NCBI RefSeq assembly: GCF_002099195.1
Contig: NZ_NBYX01000013.1
Location: forward strand, 62,001 to 126,000
DNA length: 64,000 nucleotides
From: Burkholderia puraquae
GTDB lineage: Bacteria; Pseudomonadota; Gammaproteobacteria; Burkholderiales; Burkholderiaceae
Reading direction: 5' to 3'
In this document: one piece after another, positions 1-8,533 of the stretch
How positions within the stretch are numbered: the first letter of the stretch is position 1
Layout: each line of letters begins with the position of its first letter
Translations under genes and position numbers: made by a program
The notes under the pieces: model-generated
What the model was told of the DNA's origin: nothing
What the model saw: the letters and a program-made list of their open reading frames with translations, nothing else
Database searches by the model: none

Positions 1-151
1 CGAGCGAGCGGTCGATCACGTGCTGCGTGTATTGCCACGCGAGCCAGTAGGCGATCAGGCCGCTCATCAGCGCGAGCATCGACAGCGGGGCGGCGAGGCG
101 CCGAAGCAGCGAGCGGCGCAGGCTGGTGGTCACAGCCGGATCAGGAGACAT
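1..151 (-). CDS. sensor histidine kinase, N-terminal fragment cut by the window edge
   Basis: Reading leftward from an ATG at 151-149, the protein begins MSPDPAVTTSLRRSLLRRL and runs into a hydrophobic stretch (about residues 20-35, rich in L, A, M, with IAYWLAW). This is a short cytoplasmic N-terminus followed by a first membrane helix, as in periplasm-sensing histidine kinases. Only about 50 codons are inside the window, so no kinase motif is visible. The call rests on the position directly downstream of the OmpR-type response regulator on the same strand, about 118 bp away, which is the usual regulator-then-kinase order. It could be another membrane protein, but that is less likely. Confidence 0.65.
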   Translation of the reverse strand, partial: MSPDPAVTTSLRRSLLRRLAAPLSMLALMSGLIAYWLAWQYTQHVIDRSL

Positions 152-269
152 TTCGACGGGCAAATGGATAAGCGCCGCTCACGGGGAGCGGCGCGGTCTT
201 GCGCCGGGCGGTGACGCGGAGCAGCACCACACGCGGGCGGCACGTGGCCGCCCGGCGCGCGGCCGCCGC

Positions 270-962
270 TCAGACGCTCGCCGTCTGGCGGATTTCCTGC
301 AGCAGGTAGCCGAAGCCGCGCACCGTGACGATTTCGACACGGCACTGCTCGAGTTTCTTGCGCACGCGGTGCACGTAGACTTCGATCGCGGTGTCGCCGA
401 GATCGCCGCCGAAGTGCGTGAGGTGATCCTGCAACTGGGCCTTGCTGACGACGCGGCCGTGGCGCAGCAGCAGCATTTCGAGCACCGCGAATTCGCGCGG
501 CGACAGCTCGAGCGGCTTGTCGTCGTTGAAGATGCGGCGGTCGACGCCCGACAGGCGGACGCCGCCGAGCGACACTTCCGGACGCGGCATGTCGCTGTGC
601 GGGCCGCTGCGGCGCATCACCGCGCGGATGCGCGCTTCGAGCTCGGCCGGCTCGAACGGCTTGAGCATGTAGTCGTCGGCACCCGAATTCAGGCCCTGGA
701 TCCGGTCGTTCAGCTCGTCGCGTGCGGTCAGCACGATGACGGGCGTGTGGCGGTTGGTCTGGCGGAAGCGCGTGAGCAGCGTCATCCCGTCGATGCCCGG
801 CAGGCCGAGGTCGAGGATCACGAGTTCGTGGCGGTTCTGTGCCAGCGCCTGTTCGGCAAAGATGCCGTCATGCACCATGTCGACGGTGAAGCCAGCCTGC
901 TCGAGGCTGCTCTGGATACCGCGTGCGATGGGGCGGTCGTCTTCGATCAGAAGGAGTCGCAT
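270..962 (-). CDS. OmpR/PhoB-family response regulator
   Basis: A 230-residue two-component response regulator. The receiver domain (about 1-120) has the acidic pocket E7-D8-D9, the phospho-acceptor D51 in VILDLGLPG, T79 and K101. The C-terminal winged-helix DNA-binding domain (about 130-225) has the family pattern LSPREFAVLEMLL, then VEVYVHRVRKKL-like text and GFGYLL. It is most like the QseB/TctD group. The partner kinase gene begins just downstream on the same strand. The stimulus cannot be told from the sequence. The ATG lies at the left end of the DUF3717 leader region, so this gene and that one are divergent. Confidence 0.93.
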   Translation of the reverse strand: MRLLLIEDDRPIARGIQSSLEQAGFTVDMVHDGIFAEQALAQNRHELVILDLGLPGIDGMTLLTRFRQTNRHTPVIVLTARDELNDRIQGLNSGADDYMLKPFEPAELEARIRAVMRRSGPHSDMPRPEVSLGGVRLSGVDRRIFNDDKPLELSPREFAVLEMLLLRHGRVVSKAQLQDHLTHFGGDLGDTAIEVYVHRVRKKLEQCRVEIVTVRGFGYLLQEIRQTASV

Positions 963-1085
963 GAAGTTCGCTCAAGTACAATGGGTTGGCGGTTCAGGCA
1001 CGCGGACAGCACGACGCCGTTTCCACAGGGGCGCCGCAACACCTGACAATCAAGCATGGCGGCCAGCGAACGATTAAATCCAATC

Positions 1086-1316
1086 ATGTCCGATATTTCG
1101 ATCAACGACCTAGAAGCCGCGATCAATTTCTGGCGCGCCCGCTCGCCGTCGAGCGGCGACGAACTCAAACTCTGCGAAGAGGCCAGCGCGCTCTCCAAGC
1201 CGTATGCGCTGCTGATTGTACAGCGCGAAAGCGCGCTACAACTGGAAGGTTTGGACCCCAAGGCACGGAATGCGTACGAGACTTACGTGCGCCTTAAGGA
1301 TGGCTTGGAAAGCTGA
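1086..1316 (+). CDS. small DUF3717-family protein
   Basis: A 76-residue protein starting MSDISINDLEAAINFWRA. The ISINDLEAAINFWRxRxPS start and the charged, Ala-rich helical remainder match the small DUF3717 family that I know from Burkholderiaceae. Function is not known. I chose the ATG at 1086 rather than the in-frame ATG at 1056 because family members start with M-[TS]-x-I-S just before the conserved DLEAAIN. There is no signal peptide or membrane segment. The gene stands alone, divergent from the response regulator and convergent with phhB, with 92 bp to the phhB stop. Confidence 0.75.
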   Translation: MSDISINDLEAAINFWRARSPSSGDELKLCEEASALSKPYALLIVQRESALQLEGLDPKARNAYETYVRLKDGLES

Positions 1317-1408
1317 AGGCTTTCGCTGACTACATCCTAGAAAACGTTCATCGAAATGAAAAGTTGACGCGCCGCGCATCGAAAGACGCGCGGCGGTAGA
1401 GGAAGGCT

Positions 1409-1717
1409 TCAGGCGGCCGGGTGCGCGTGCGCGCCGGCACGGTCGATGAACAGCGCCAGTTCGATGTCGCGTTCGGTCAGGCCGTCGGCATCGTGGGTCG
1501 ACAGCGTGACGTCGACGCGGTTGTACACGTTGAACCATTCCGGATGGTGGTTCATTTCCTGCGCCTTGATCGCGACGCGCGTCATGAAGCCGAACGCTTC
1601 GTTGAAATCGGCGAAGCGCAGGCTGCGCTGGATCGCGTCGCGGCCCGGCACGGCCGTCCAGAGCGGCAGGCCTTCGAGCCGGGTCTTGCGTTCTTCTGAT
1701 GTGAGCTTGTGGATCAT
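1409..1717 (-). CDS. phhB: pterin-4a-carbinolamine dehydratase
   Basis: A 102-residue cytoplasmic enzyme that dehydrates 4a-hydroxytetrahydrobiopterin, recycling the pterin cofactor used by phenylalanine hydroxylase. The family motif is intact: H57-H58-P-E-W-F-N-V-Y, then V-x-V-x-L-S-T-H75-D. The two adjacent histidines and H75 are the pterin-site residues of the PCD/DCoH fold. The start at 1717 ([10 protein letters not shown]) gives the standard length of about 100; a longer in-frame extension upstream has no family similarity. It lies 136 bp downstream of phhA on the same strand, so the two probably form one transcription unit for phenylalanine-to-tyrosine conversion. Confidence 0.95.
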   Translation of the reverse strand: MIHKLTSEERKTRLEGLPLWTAVPGRDAIQRSLRFADFNEAFGFMTRVAIKAQEMNHHPEWFNVYNRVDVTLSTHDADGLTERDIELALFIDRAGAHAHPAA

Positions 1718-1853
1718 CTTGCACCTCTCGGTCGGTAACGGCACTCGCGCGCGGTTGCGCCGCGCGGCGAAGCCGGCACCGGTCATTGTTTCATAGTTGC
1801 GGGAAGGCCATCCGGCGACCATCGGCGCGCTTTCGCGTGCTCGCGCTCGCGCG

Positions 1854-2747
1854 TCACGCGTCGTCGTCGTCGAGCCAGCCTTCGCCCGTGCCGCAATGCA
1901 GCACGCGATCGGTATCGAGCACCGCGCCGGCCGCGAATTCGGGCAGCGGGGCCAGCCGGTCGGCCAGCGCGCGGCCATCGACGTCGGCGAGCGCGAACAG
2001 TTGCGCGAAATCGTCGATCACGAAGTAGGTCTTCTGGAACGTGTCGATCCGGTACTTCGTGCGCATCACGCGCTCGAGGTCGAAGCCGAGCCGGTTCGGC
2101 GCCGCGCTCTCGAGGCTGTACAGGCTTTCGCCCTTGCTCGACACGATCCCGGCGCCGTAGATCGACAGCCCGTTCGTGCCGCGCGGGTCGCGGATCAGCC
2201 CGAATTCCACCGTATACCAGTAGAGTCGCGCGAGGCGCGCGAGCGCTGCTTCGTCGTCGGCGACCGCGAGCGCGGTGCGGCCGTACGCCTGCATGTAGTC
2301 GGCGAACACCGGGTCGATCAGCAGCGGCACGTGGCCGAACAGGTCGTGGAAGCAGTCGGGTTCCTGCAGGTAGTCGAGCTGGTCGGGACGGCGCATCCAC
2401 CAGGTAACCGGGAAGCGCCGGTTCGCGAGATGCTCGAAGAACACGCGGTCGGGCACGAGGCCCGGCACCGCGACGATCTCCCAGCCCGTTGCCGGCTTCA
2501 GCTGGCGGTTCACGTCGGCGAACGACGGCACGCGATCAGCCGGCAGGTCGATCTTCCCGAGCCCCGCGACGAACGCATCGCACGCGCGCCCGCGCAGCAG
2601 CGCCGACTGGCGTGCATAGAGCTGCTTCCACACCGCGTGGTCGACCTGGCCGTAACGCGCGAGCGGCTGGTCGATGGTGAAATCGGCGCGGGTTTCGAGG
2701 CCCGCATCGAACTGCTCCTGCAGTTTCGCGGTGACGACGGTGGACAT
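1854..2747 (-). CDS. phhA: phenylalanine 4-monooxygenase
   Basis: A 297-residue monomeric bacterial-type aromatic amino acid hydroxylase, converting L-phenylalanine to L-tyrosine with tetrahydropterin and O2. The non-heme iron triad is present: H134 and H139 in [12 protein letters not shown] and E181 in YWYTVEFGL. It lacks the N-terminal ACT regulatory domain of animal enzymes, as expected for bacteria. The start at 2747 ([13 protein letters not shown]) was chosen over an ATG 30 codons upstream because the extra residues look like untranslated leader and the length fits the family. The gene is divergent from an Lrp-type regulator at 2887, with 139 bp between them, and is followed by phhB. Confidence 0.96.
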   Translation of the reverse strand: MSTVVTAKLQEQFDAGLETRADFTIDQPLARYGQVDHAVWKQLYARQSALLRGRACDAFVAGLGKIDLPADRVPSFADVNRQLKPATGWEIVAVPGLVPDRVFFEHLANRRFPVTWWMRRPDQLDYLQEPDCFHDLFGHVPLLIDPVFADYMQAYGRTALAVADDEAALARLARLYWYTVEFGLIRDPRGTNGLSIYGAGIVSSKGESLYSLESAAPNRLGFDLERVMRTKYRIDTFQKTYFVIDDFAQLFALADVDGRALADRLAPLPEFAAGAVLDTDRVLHCGTGEGWLDDDDA

Positions 2748-2886
2748 GATCTGGCTCTGCACGTGGCGGTGGGTAACCATGCAAGTGTAGAGCGGGCTGC
2801 ACGCGGAATGGGCGCAATATTGGCGCTGATTCGCCATGTGATGCGATAATCGCGCACAAAATCATGAATCAATGCGGAGAATAATC
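2748..2886. promoter_or_regulatory. divergent phhA / Lrp-regulator promoter region
   Basis: This 139-bp gap must hold both promoters. Toward the Lrp gene there is GATAAT at 2845-2850 as a plausible -10. Toward phhA the minus strand reads TACACT (plus-strand 2784-2789). The -35 matches are weak. Lrp-family regulators commonly control the adjacent divergent operon, so this is the likely target, but I cannot point to a convincing operator repeat. Confidence 0.45.
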
Positions 2887-3372
2887 ATGCTGGAACTCGA
2901 TCACTTCGATCTCGCGCTGCTGGACGTGCTGCAGCGCTTCGGTCGCGCGACGCATCAGCAGCTCGGCGAGGAGGTGCCGCTGTCGCCGTCGCAGATCGGC
3001 CGGCGGCTGCAGCGGCTCGAGGCGGCCGGCGTGATCGAAGGCTACCGCGTGATGCTGCGCCCCGAAAAGCTCGGGCTCGGCGTCACCGCGTTCACGAGCC
3101 TGAAGCTCAAGCATCACGGCGATTCGATCATCGAGCAGTTCCAGCAGCAGATCGACGTGCTGCCGGAAGTGCTCGAATGCCATGCGGTGGTGGGCGATGC
3201 CGACTACCTGCTGCGGATCGTCGCGCCCGACCTGAACGCGCTGTCGCAGTTCGTGATGAAGAAGCTGATGCGCGTGCCGGGTGTCGACAGCGTGCGCTCG
3301 AACATCGTGCTGACGACCTTCAAGCGCAACGGCGCGCTGCCGCTCGCACACCTGGCACCTGGCGCCGCATAA
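2887..3372 (+). CDS. Lrp/AsnC-family transcriptional regulator, probable regulator of phhAB
   Basis: A 161-residue regulator with an N-terminal helix-turn-helix (about 1-55; LSPSQIGRRLQRLEAAGVI) and a C-terminal RAM/ACT-like ligand domain (about 65-145) ending GVDSVRSNIVLTTFK. The start at 2887 (MLELDHFDLALLDVL) follows GGAGA at 2876-2880. An ATG at 2872 is in frame but would put that ribosome binding site inside the gene. The divergent arrangement with phhA suggests it senses phenylalanine or a related amino acid and controls phhAB. That ligand assignment is inference. Confidence 0.9.
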   Translation: MLELDHFDLALLDVLQRFGRATHQQLGEEVPLSPSQIGRRLQRLEAAGVIEGYRVMLRPEKLGLGVTAFTSLKLKHHGDSIIEQFQQQIDVLPEVLECHAVVGDADYLLRIVAPDLNALSQFVMKKLMRVPGVDSVRSNIVLTTFKRNGALPLAHLAPGAA

Positions 3373-3439
3373 CGCGGCGACAGGGCGGCGGCAGGGTTGA
3401 AGGCGGTGCGCCGTTGCGCCGCCGCGGGGCAGGGCCGGA

Positions 3440-3973
3440 TCAGGCCGCTTCGTGCTGCGTATCGGCGTTCAACAGGTCGACGTACGCGACCGCGACGAGA
3501 TCGTCCTGCGACACGCCGAGCTTCGCGAACACGTCGTGCGCTTCGGCTTCGCCGCCGGCTTCGTCGTCGTCGGGTCCGAGCACGACTTCCAGTTCGATGA
3601 AATCGCCGAGGCCGTCGACGCGGTCGAGGTGGATGCGCGTGCGGCCCGCGAGGTACACGTGCCGTTCCTTCGTCACGATCCCGCGCGTGGTCAGCGCGGT
3701 GGCGAGCAGCGCATGCATCGCGTCGGGGTTCGTCACCGGGCTGCGGGTGTAGTACGACGCCTTCGGGCCGTCGCGGTCGTCGCGCTGGTAGAAGATCAGT
3801 TCGGCCGGCGTGCCGTCCTCGAAGCGGCGCAGCTTCAGCCGGCCGCGAGGCACGTCATAGAAGAAATCCTGCTGGCGATAGAACAGCGGCGCTTCGGTCG
3901 CGAGCCTGGCCGCCTGTTCACGCAGCTGGTCGAATTCGCGGGCGCGGGCTTTGATCTCGATGTTGCGGGCCAT
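3440..3973 (-). CDS. CYTH-domain protein (class IV adenylate cyclase / thiamine-triphosphatase fold)
   Basis: A 177-residue CYTH-superfamily protein. The N-terminus MARNIEIKAR carries the E-x-K core of the ExExK signature, though the first Glu is replaced by Asn at residue 4. Downstream are the tunnel-lining charged strands LKLRRF, ELIFYQR, RTRIHLDRVDGLGDFIELEVVL. These act on triphosphate substrates: cAMP synthesis, thiamine triphosphate or inorganic triphosphate hydrolysis. The short form and VDGLGDFIELE resemble class IV cyclases (CyaB type), but the actual substrate cannot be read from sequence. The start at 3973 was set by the conserved N-terminal strand. It is convergent with the Lrp gene. 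Confidence 0.85.
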   Translation of the reverse strand: MARNIEIKARAREFDQLREQAARLATEAPLFYRQQDFFYDVPRGRLKLRRFEDGTPAELIFYQRDDRDGPKASYYTRSPVTNPDAMHALLATALTTRGIVTKERHVYLAGRTRIHLDRVDGLGDFIELEVVLGPDDDEAGGEAEAHDVFAKLGVSQDDLVAVAYVDLLNADTQHEAA

Positions 3974-4200
3974 GCGGGTCTCCTTCAATCGGGGTCTCGC
4001 GGTGTGCGAATGCACAATCTAGCAAAAAGCCCGCGAAGGTGGCGTGACGAGCGGCGGGACGCGGCGACACGACGCGGCCGGGAGTTCGGCGTCCTGATTC
4101 CACCGTTCACGCACACGCAACGGCCCGCGCGGGCACCGGCTGCCGACGTGTCAGGCGTTGACGCCCGGTGCGCGGCCAGCCGCAGCGACATCAGCAGCAC

Positions 4201-5100
4201 TCATATCGCCCACTGCGCCTCGATCAGCCGCAGCGCGGCAGCGATCGCCGGTTCGTCGCACCGCTCGGCGAGCGTCACGAAGGTCAGTTCGGTCGGCACC
4301 GTCACGTGTTCGACGATCGTCAGCGCATGCGCGTGCGCCTCGGCCAGCGCGGTCGAGGCGCGCGCGAGCGTCAACCCGATGCCCGATTTGACGAGATCGA
4401 GCATCGACTGCTCCTGGTCGACCTCGGCAACCTTGACCGGCTGCGTGCCGGCATCCGCGAAGCGCCGCGACAGCAGCCGGTGGTGTGCGGACGCAGGCGG
4501 CGTCCAGATCCACGGCAGCGTGGCAAGCGAGCGCCAGTCGTGTGCGCGCTGCACGCGCTCCTTCCAGCCGGCCGGCGCGAGCACACGGTACTGGAAATGC
4601 GTGAGCGTGACGGTGTGGAACAGTGCGCTGTCGAGCGGATCGTCCTCGCCCGGCCGGCCGATGTAATAGCCGACGTCGAGCGCTTGCGTGCGCACCTGTT
4701 CGATCACCCAGCCCGACATCCCGTGCCGCAGTGCGGTTTCGATCTGCGGATGGGTTTCGACGAGCGCGCGCAGGAAGCCGCCGAGCCGCAGGAAGCCCGG
4801 ATCGAGGATCGTGCCGATCCGCAACCGGCCGCGCACCTCGTGCCGCAGCGCAGCAGCGGCGCGCTGCACGTCGGCGGCGGCGGCGAGCGCGCGTTCCGCA
4901 TGCGGCAGCAGCGTCTGGCCGTCGCGCGTGAGCGCGAGCCCGCGCGACGTGCGCGTAAACAGCGTGACGCCGAGCGTTTCCTGCAGATGCTTGATCTGCA
5001 GGCTGACGGCCGGCTGCGTCAGGTGCAGTTGCACGGCGGCGCGCGTCAGGTTGCCTTCGCGCGCGACCGTCGCGAACGCGCGGAGCAGGGTGAGATCCAT
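4201..5100 (-). CDS. LysR-family transcriptional regulator
   Basis: A 299-residue LysR-type regulator. The N-terminal winged helix-turn-helix (1-60) reads MDLTLLRAFATVAREGNLTR, then LTQPAVSLQIKHLQE and the wing GVTLFTRTSRGLALT. The remainder is the periplasmic-binding-protein-like effector domain. The start at 5100 matches the family's M-[DN]-x-x-x-L-x-x-F. It is divergent from the GMC oxidoreductase at 5608, but a 330-bp repeat array lies between. Its target and inducer are unknown; the divergent GMC gene is a candidate. Confidence 0.92.
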   Translation of the reverse strand: MDLTLLRAFATVAREGNLTRAAVQLHLTQPAVSLQIKHLQETLGVTLFTRTSRGLALTRDGQTLLPHAERALAAAADVQRAAAALRHEVRGRLRIGTILDPGFLRLGGFLRALVETHPQIETALRHGMSGWVIEQVRTQALDVGYYIGRPGEDDPLDSALFHTVTLTHFQYRVLAPAGWKERVQRAHDWRSLATLPWIWTPPASAHHRLLSRRFADAGTQPVKVAEVDQEQSMLDLVKSGIGLTLARASTALAEAHAHALTIVEHVTVPTELTFVTLAERCDEPAIAAALRLIEAQWAI

Positions 5101-5277
5101 CGTCGTGATATGAGCGCGGCTTATAACGCAGTTCAGCATAACTCATTGGATCGGCGGCCGGCAGCCGGAGTACGCTTCATCGGTCGTGGCGCGCAGGGCA
5201 GCAAGCGCGGCGCGCGACGCACTATGCTGGAAATGACGCGCGGTATTGCGCCGCGTGGCGGACAACAATGAGATTTG

Positions 5278-5595
5278 GATGGGGCCAGTGCCGGCGTTGA
5301 GGCGCTCACTCGGGTCGACCGCCGTGGGGATGGAGTGGGTGCTGAAGTGCCAGCTCCAGCCGGCCACGCGATGGGGCCAGAGTAAGCGCTGAAGTGCCAA
5401 CTCCAGCCAACCACGCCATGGAACCAGAGTAAGCGCTAAAGCGCCAACTCTGGTCGACCGCCGTGGGGCTGGAGTAAGCGCTAAAGCGCTAACTCTGGTC
5501 GACCGCCGTGGGGCTGGAGTAAGCGCTGAAGCGCTAACTCCAGCCAACCACGCCATGGGACCAGAGTAAGCGCTAAAGCGCTAACTCTGGTCGAC
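5278..5595. repeat. tandem array of seven 30-nt hairpin repeats
   Basis: Seven copies of a 30-nt imperfect palindrome start at 5285, 5330, 5377, 5424, 5469, 5514 and 5561, spaced 45 or 47 bp apart. The best copies have a 7-bp outer stem, an A.A mismatch, an inner AGCGCT/AGCGCT stem and a GA or AA tip. Outer stems change together: CTGGAGT pairs with ACTCCAG in copy 6, and CCAGAGT pairs with ACTCTGG in copies 4 and 7. Linkers alternate between TCGACCGCCGTGGGG and a form with CCAACCACGCCATGG. The last copy ends 17 nt before the GTG of the GMC gene and its linker runs into CGACAGGAG, the ribosome binding site. The same element recurs upstream of atpC. Confidence 0.9.
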
Positions 5596-5607
5596 AGGAG
5601 ACACACC

Positions 5608-7293
5608 GTGACTACTCGACGCACGCTAGAAGGCGAATTCGATTACGTGATCGTCGGCGCGGGCACCGCGGGCTGCGTGCTCGCGAACCGCCTGACTGAA
5701 GACCCCGACATCCGCGTGCTGCTGCTCGAAGCGGGCGGCAAGGACGACTATCACTGGATCCACATTCCGGTCGGCTATCTATATTGCATCGGCAACCCGC
5801 GCACCGACTGGCTGTACAAAACGCAACCCGAAGCGGCGCTCAACGGCCGGGCGCTGTCGTATCCGCGCGGCCGCGTTCTCGGCGGCTGCTCGTCGATCAA
5901 CGGGATGATCTACATGCGCGGCCAGCGCGAGGATTACGACAGCTGGGCGCAGGAAACCGGCGACGCCGGCTGGTCATGGGACAGCGTGCTGCCGATCTTC
6001 AAGCGCAGCGAGGATCACCATGCGGGCGCAAGCGACGCGCATGGCGCGGGCGGTTACTGGCGCGTCGAGAAGCAACGGCTGCGCTGGGAGATCCTCGAAT
6101 CGTTCGCGCAGGCCGCGCAGCAGACGGGCATCCCGGCAACCGACGACTTCAATCGCGGCGACAATGCCGGGGTCGGCTATTTCGAGGTGAACCAGAAGCG
6201 CGGCGTGCGCTGGAATACGTCGAAGGCGTTCCTGCGGCCCGCGATGGCGCGCCCGAACCTGACCGTGATCACCGGCGCACAGGCGCAGCGCGTGATCTTC
6301 GATGGGCGGCGCGCAGTCGGCGTCGAATATCACGGCGGCGGCACCGATTACGTTGCACGGGCGCGCTCGGAGGTGCTGCTGACGTCCGGCGCCGTGAATT
6401 CGCCGCAGCTGCTCGAGCTGTCGGGTATCGGCGATGGCCGGCGGCTGCAGGCGCTCGGCATCGACGTCGTGCAGGATCTGCCGGGCGTCGGCGAAAACCT
6501 GCAGGATCACCTGCAATTGCGGATGGCGTTTCGCGTCGAAGGTGTGCGCACGCTCAACACGCTGTCCGCACACTGGTGGGGCAAGCTGATGATCGGCGCC
6601 GAATATGCGTTGCTGCAGCGCGGGCCGATGTCGATGGCGCCGTCGCAGCTCGGCGCGTTCGCCAAATCCGACCCGGACGATCCCGCGCTCACGCGCCCCG
6701 ATCTCGAATACCACGTGCAACCGCTGTCGCTCGAACGCTTCGGCGAGCCGCTGCACAGCTTCAACGCGTTTACGGCGTCCGTGTGCCATCTGCGGCCGAC
6801 GTCACGCGGCAGCGTGCATATCGCGAGCGCCGATCCGGGCAGCGCACCCGCAATCGCGCCGAACTATCTGTCGACCGACCATGATCGCCATGTCGCCGCG
6901 AACGCGTTGCGCCTCACGCGCCGGATCGCGTCCGCACCGGCGCTCGCGCGCTATCGTCCCGAGGAAATCCTGCCGGGCACGCAGTACCGGAGCGAAGCCG
7001 AGCTGATCGAGGCGGCGGGCGCGGTCGGCACGACGATCTTCCATCCGGTCGGCACCTGCCGGATGGGGCGTGCCGACGATGAGCGTGCGGTGGTCGACAG
7101 CCGGCTTCGCGTGCGCGGCATCGCCGGGCTGCGGATCGTCGATGCGTCGGTGATGCCGTTCATCACATCGGGCAATACCAATTCGCCGACACTGATGATC
7201 GCCGAACGCGCGAGCGACATGATCCGTGCCGATCGCCGCGCGGCACGCGAAGCGACGCCGGTGCACACGGAGCCCGCGGTGACAGCCGCGTGA
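5608..7293 (+). CDS. GMC-family FAD-dependent oxidoreductase (choline dehydrogenase-like)
   Basis: A 561-residue flavoprotein. The N-terminal Rossmann motif VGAGTAGC (17-24) binds the ADP part of FAD, followed by the GMC signature PRGRVLGGCSSINGM (about 89-103) and the second signature SGAVNSPQLLELSGIG. The active-site pair is H479 (FHPVGTCRMG) and N523 (NTNSPTL), 44 residues apart as in choline oxidase. There is no signal peptide. Substrate is an alcohol, but which one is not clear; choline dehydrogenase, alkanol dehydrogenase and others share this pattern. It starts with GTG at 5608 behind AGGAG. It precedes an ABC transporter operon by 460 bp, so a functional link is possible but unproven. 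Confidence 0.9.
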   Translation: MTTRRTLEGEFDYVIVGAGTAGCVLANRLTEDPDIRVLLLEAGGKDDYHWIHIPVGYLYCIGNPRTDWLYKTQPEAALNGRALSYPRGRVLGGCSSINGMIYMRGQREDYDSWAQETGDAGWSWDSVLPIFKRSEDHHAGASDAHGAGGYWRVEKQRLRWEILESFAQAAQQTGIPATDDFNRGDNAGVGYFEVNQKRGVRWNTSKAFLRPAMARPNLTVITGAQAQRVIFDGRRAVGVEYHGGGTDYVARARSEVLLTSGAVNSPQLLELSGIGDGRRLQALGIDVVQDLPGVGENLQDHLQLRMAFRVEGVRTLNTLSAHWWGKLMIGAEYALLQRGPMSMAPSQLGAFAKSDPDDPALTRPDLEYHVQPLSLERFGEPLHSFNAFTASVCHLRPTSRGSVHIASADPGSAPAIAPNYLSTDHDRHVAANALRLTRRIASAPALARYRPEEILPGTQYRSEAELIEAAGAVGTTIFHPVGTCRMGRADDERAVVDSRLRVRGIAGLRIVDASVMPFITSGNTNSPTLMIAERASDMIRADRRAAREATPVHTEPAVTAA

Positions 7294-7753
7294 CGGAACG
7301 CTGACACGCGCGACAGCGGGCCGTCATGATGACGCCCGCTGATTCGCTATGCGAAACAAGCTGTCGTTGCAGTGCCGGTGCCGATGGCGCCGATTGTGCC
7401 GGTTCGCCGGCACGATCCATGCAAGCCGTGCGGCCGCACGGCGATTTAGTTGCGAGCTTGCACGGGCCGTGCGGATAGGCAACGGTCGATGATGCACGTG
7501 TCAAAAAAAACGTGGCGAAACATCGTGCACAGTCGCGCGCGATATGGCGGCCAGCCCTATAAGTGCAAATCCCGATGATTGCACTGCACCAACGGCGAGA
7601 CAATGTGGCGCAGTGTGCATACGCGTCGGCGCGGGAGACCACCCTCGAGGCGTAACACGGCGCCCGGGGCAGCCTGCTCATCCGCTGACCTGTTTCGCGG
7701 ACGCTTCTCGCGAATCTTCCCGGTGCTTCGCCTGACTTCGTACGGAAGGGAAC
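7294..7753. promoter_or_regulatory. 460-bp intergenic region with palindromes upstream of the first LIV transporter
   Basis: No gene is supported here. It holds a perfect 7-bp stem with a TTCG loop, GTGCCGG/CCGGCAC, at 7396-7413, and an 18-bp perfect palindrome GCCGTGCGGCCGCACGGC at 7425-7442. Neither has a T-run, so they are weak terminators at best. Between and overlapping them, 7408-7422 reads GG-N10-GC (GGCACGATCCATGC), the spacing of a sigma-54 -24/-12 promoter. It lies about 330 bp before the livG start, so any such transcript would have a long leader. Confidence 0.4.
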
Positions 7754-8533
7754 ATGATTCTCGGCGACACGATTCTGGAAACACGCGGACTGACCAAGGA
7801 ATTCAGGGGTTTCACGGCCGTCAACGGCGTGAACCTGCGTGTGCGTCGCGGTGCGATCCATGCGTTGATCGGACCGAACGGCGCAGGCAAGACGACCTGC
7901 TTCAACCTCCTCACCAAATTCCTGACGCCGACGGCCGGCCAGATCGTCTTCAACGGGATCGACATCACCGACGAGCGGCCCGCACAGGTTGCGCGGCGCG
8001 GCATCATCCGCTCGTTCCAGATATCGGCCGTGTTCCCGCACCTGACCGCGCTGCAGAACGTGCGCATCGGCCTGCAGCGCGCGCTCGGCACCGAATTCCA
8101 TTTCTGGCGCAGCGAAAGCACGCTGAAGCGGCTCGACGACCGCGCGATGGACCTGCTCACGCAGGTCGGCCTCACCGATTTCGCGCAGGTGCCGACCGTC
8201 GAGCTCGCATACGGCCGCAAGCGCGCGCTGGAGATCGCGACCACGCTCGCGATGGAGCCCGAACTGATGCTGCTCGACGAGCCCACGCAGGGGATGGGCC
8301 ACGAGGACGTCGATCGCGTGACGGCGCTGATCAAGAAGGTCGCGAGCGGCCGCACGATCCTGATGGTCGAGCACAACATGAACGTGATCGCGGGCATCTC
8401 CGACACGATCACCGTCCTGCAACGCGGCGAGGTGCTGGCCGAAGGCTCGTATGCGGAAGTGTCGAAGAATCCGCTCGTCATCGAGGCCTACATGGGCAGC
8501 GCCGATGCGGCGCTCGCGGGGGCGCACGCATGA
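7754..8533 (+). CDS. livG: branched-chain amino acid-type ABC transporter ATP-binding protein (LivG)
   Basis: A 259-residue cytoplasmic ATPase of the LIV/HAAT importer family. The Walker A motif GPNGAGKT is at 40-47, the family's modified signature region reads ELAYGRKRALEIA, and Walker B is LMLLDEPTQGMGHED, followed by the H-loop MLMVEHNM-like text. It opens an operon livG-livF-binding protein-livH-livM. Its stop overlaps the next gene's start (ATGA), showing translational coupling. Substrates in this family are branched-chain amino acids, amides, urea or aromatic acids; the sequence alone does not settle which. Confidence 0.93.
   Translation: MILGDTILETRGLTKEFRGFTAVNGVNLRVRRGAIHALIGPNGAGKTTCFNLLTKFLTPTAGQIVFNGIDITDERPAQVARRGIIRSFQISAVFPHLTALQNVRIGLQRALGTEFHFWRSESTLKRLDDRAMDLLTQVGLTDFAQVPTVELAYGRKRALEIATTLAMEPELMLLDEPTQGMGHEDVDRVTALIKKVASGRTILMVEHNMNVIAGISDTITVLQRGEVLAEGSYAEVSKNPLVIEAYMGSADAALAGAHA

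Noticed and set aside
5143-5556. Minus-strand frames with repeated ALTPAPRRSTRV-like text over the hairpin array
   Set aside because: The peptide repeat simply mirrors the DNA repeat; the array is better explained as a nucleic-acid element.
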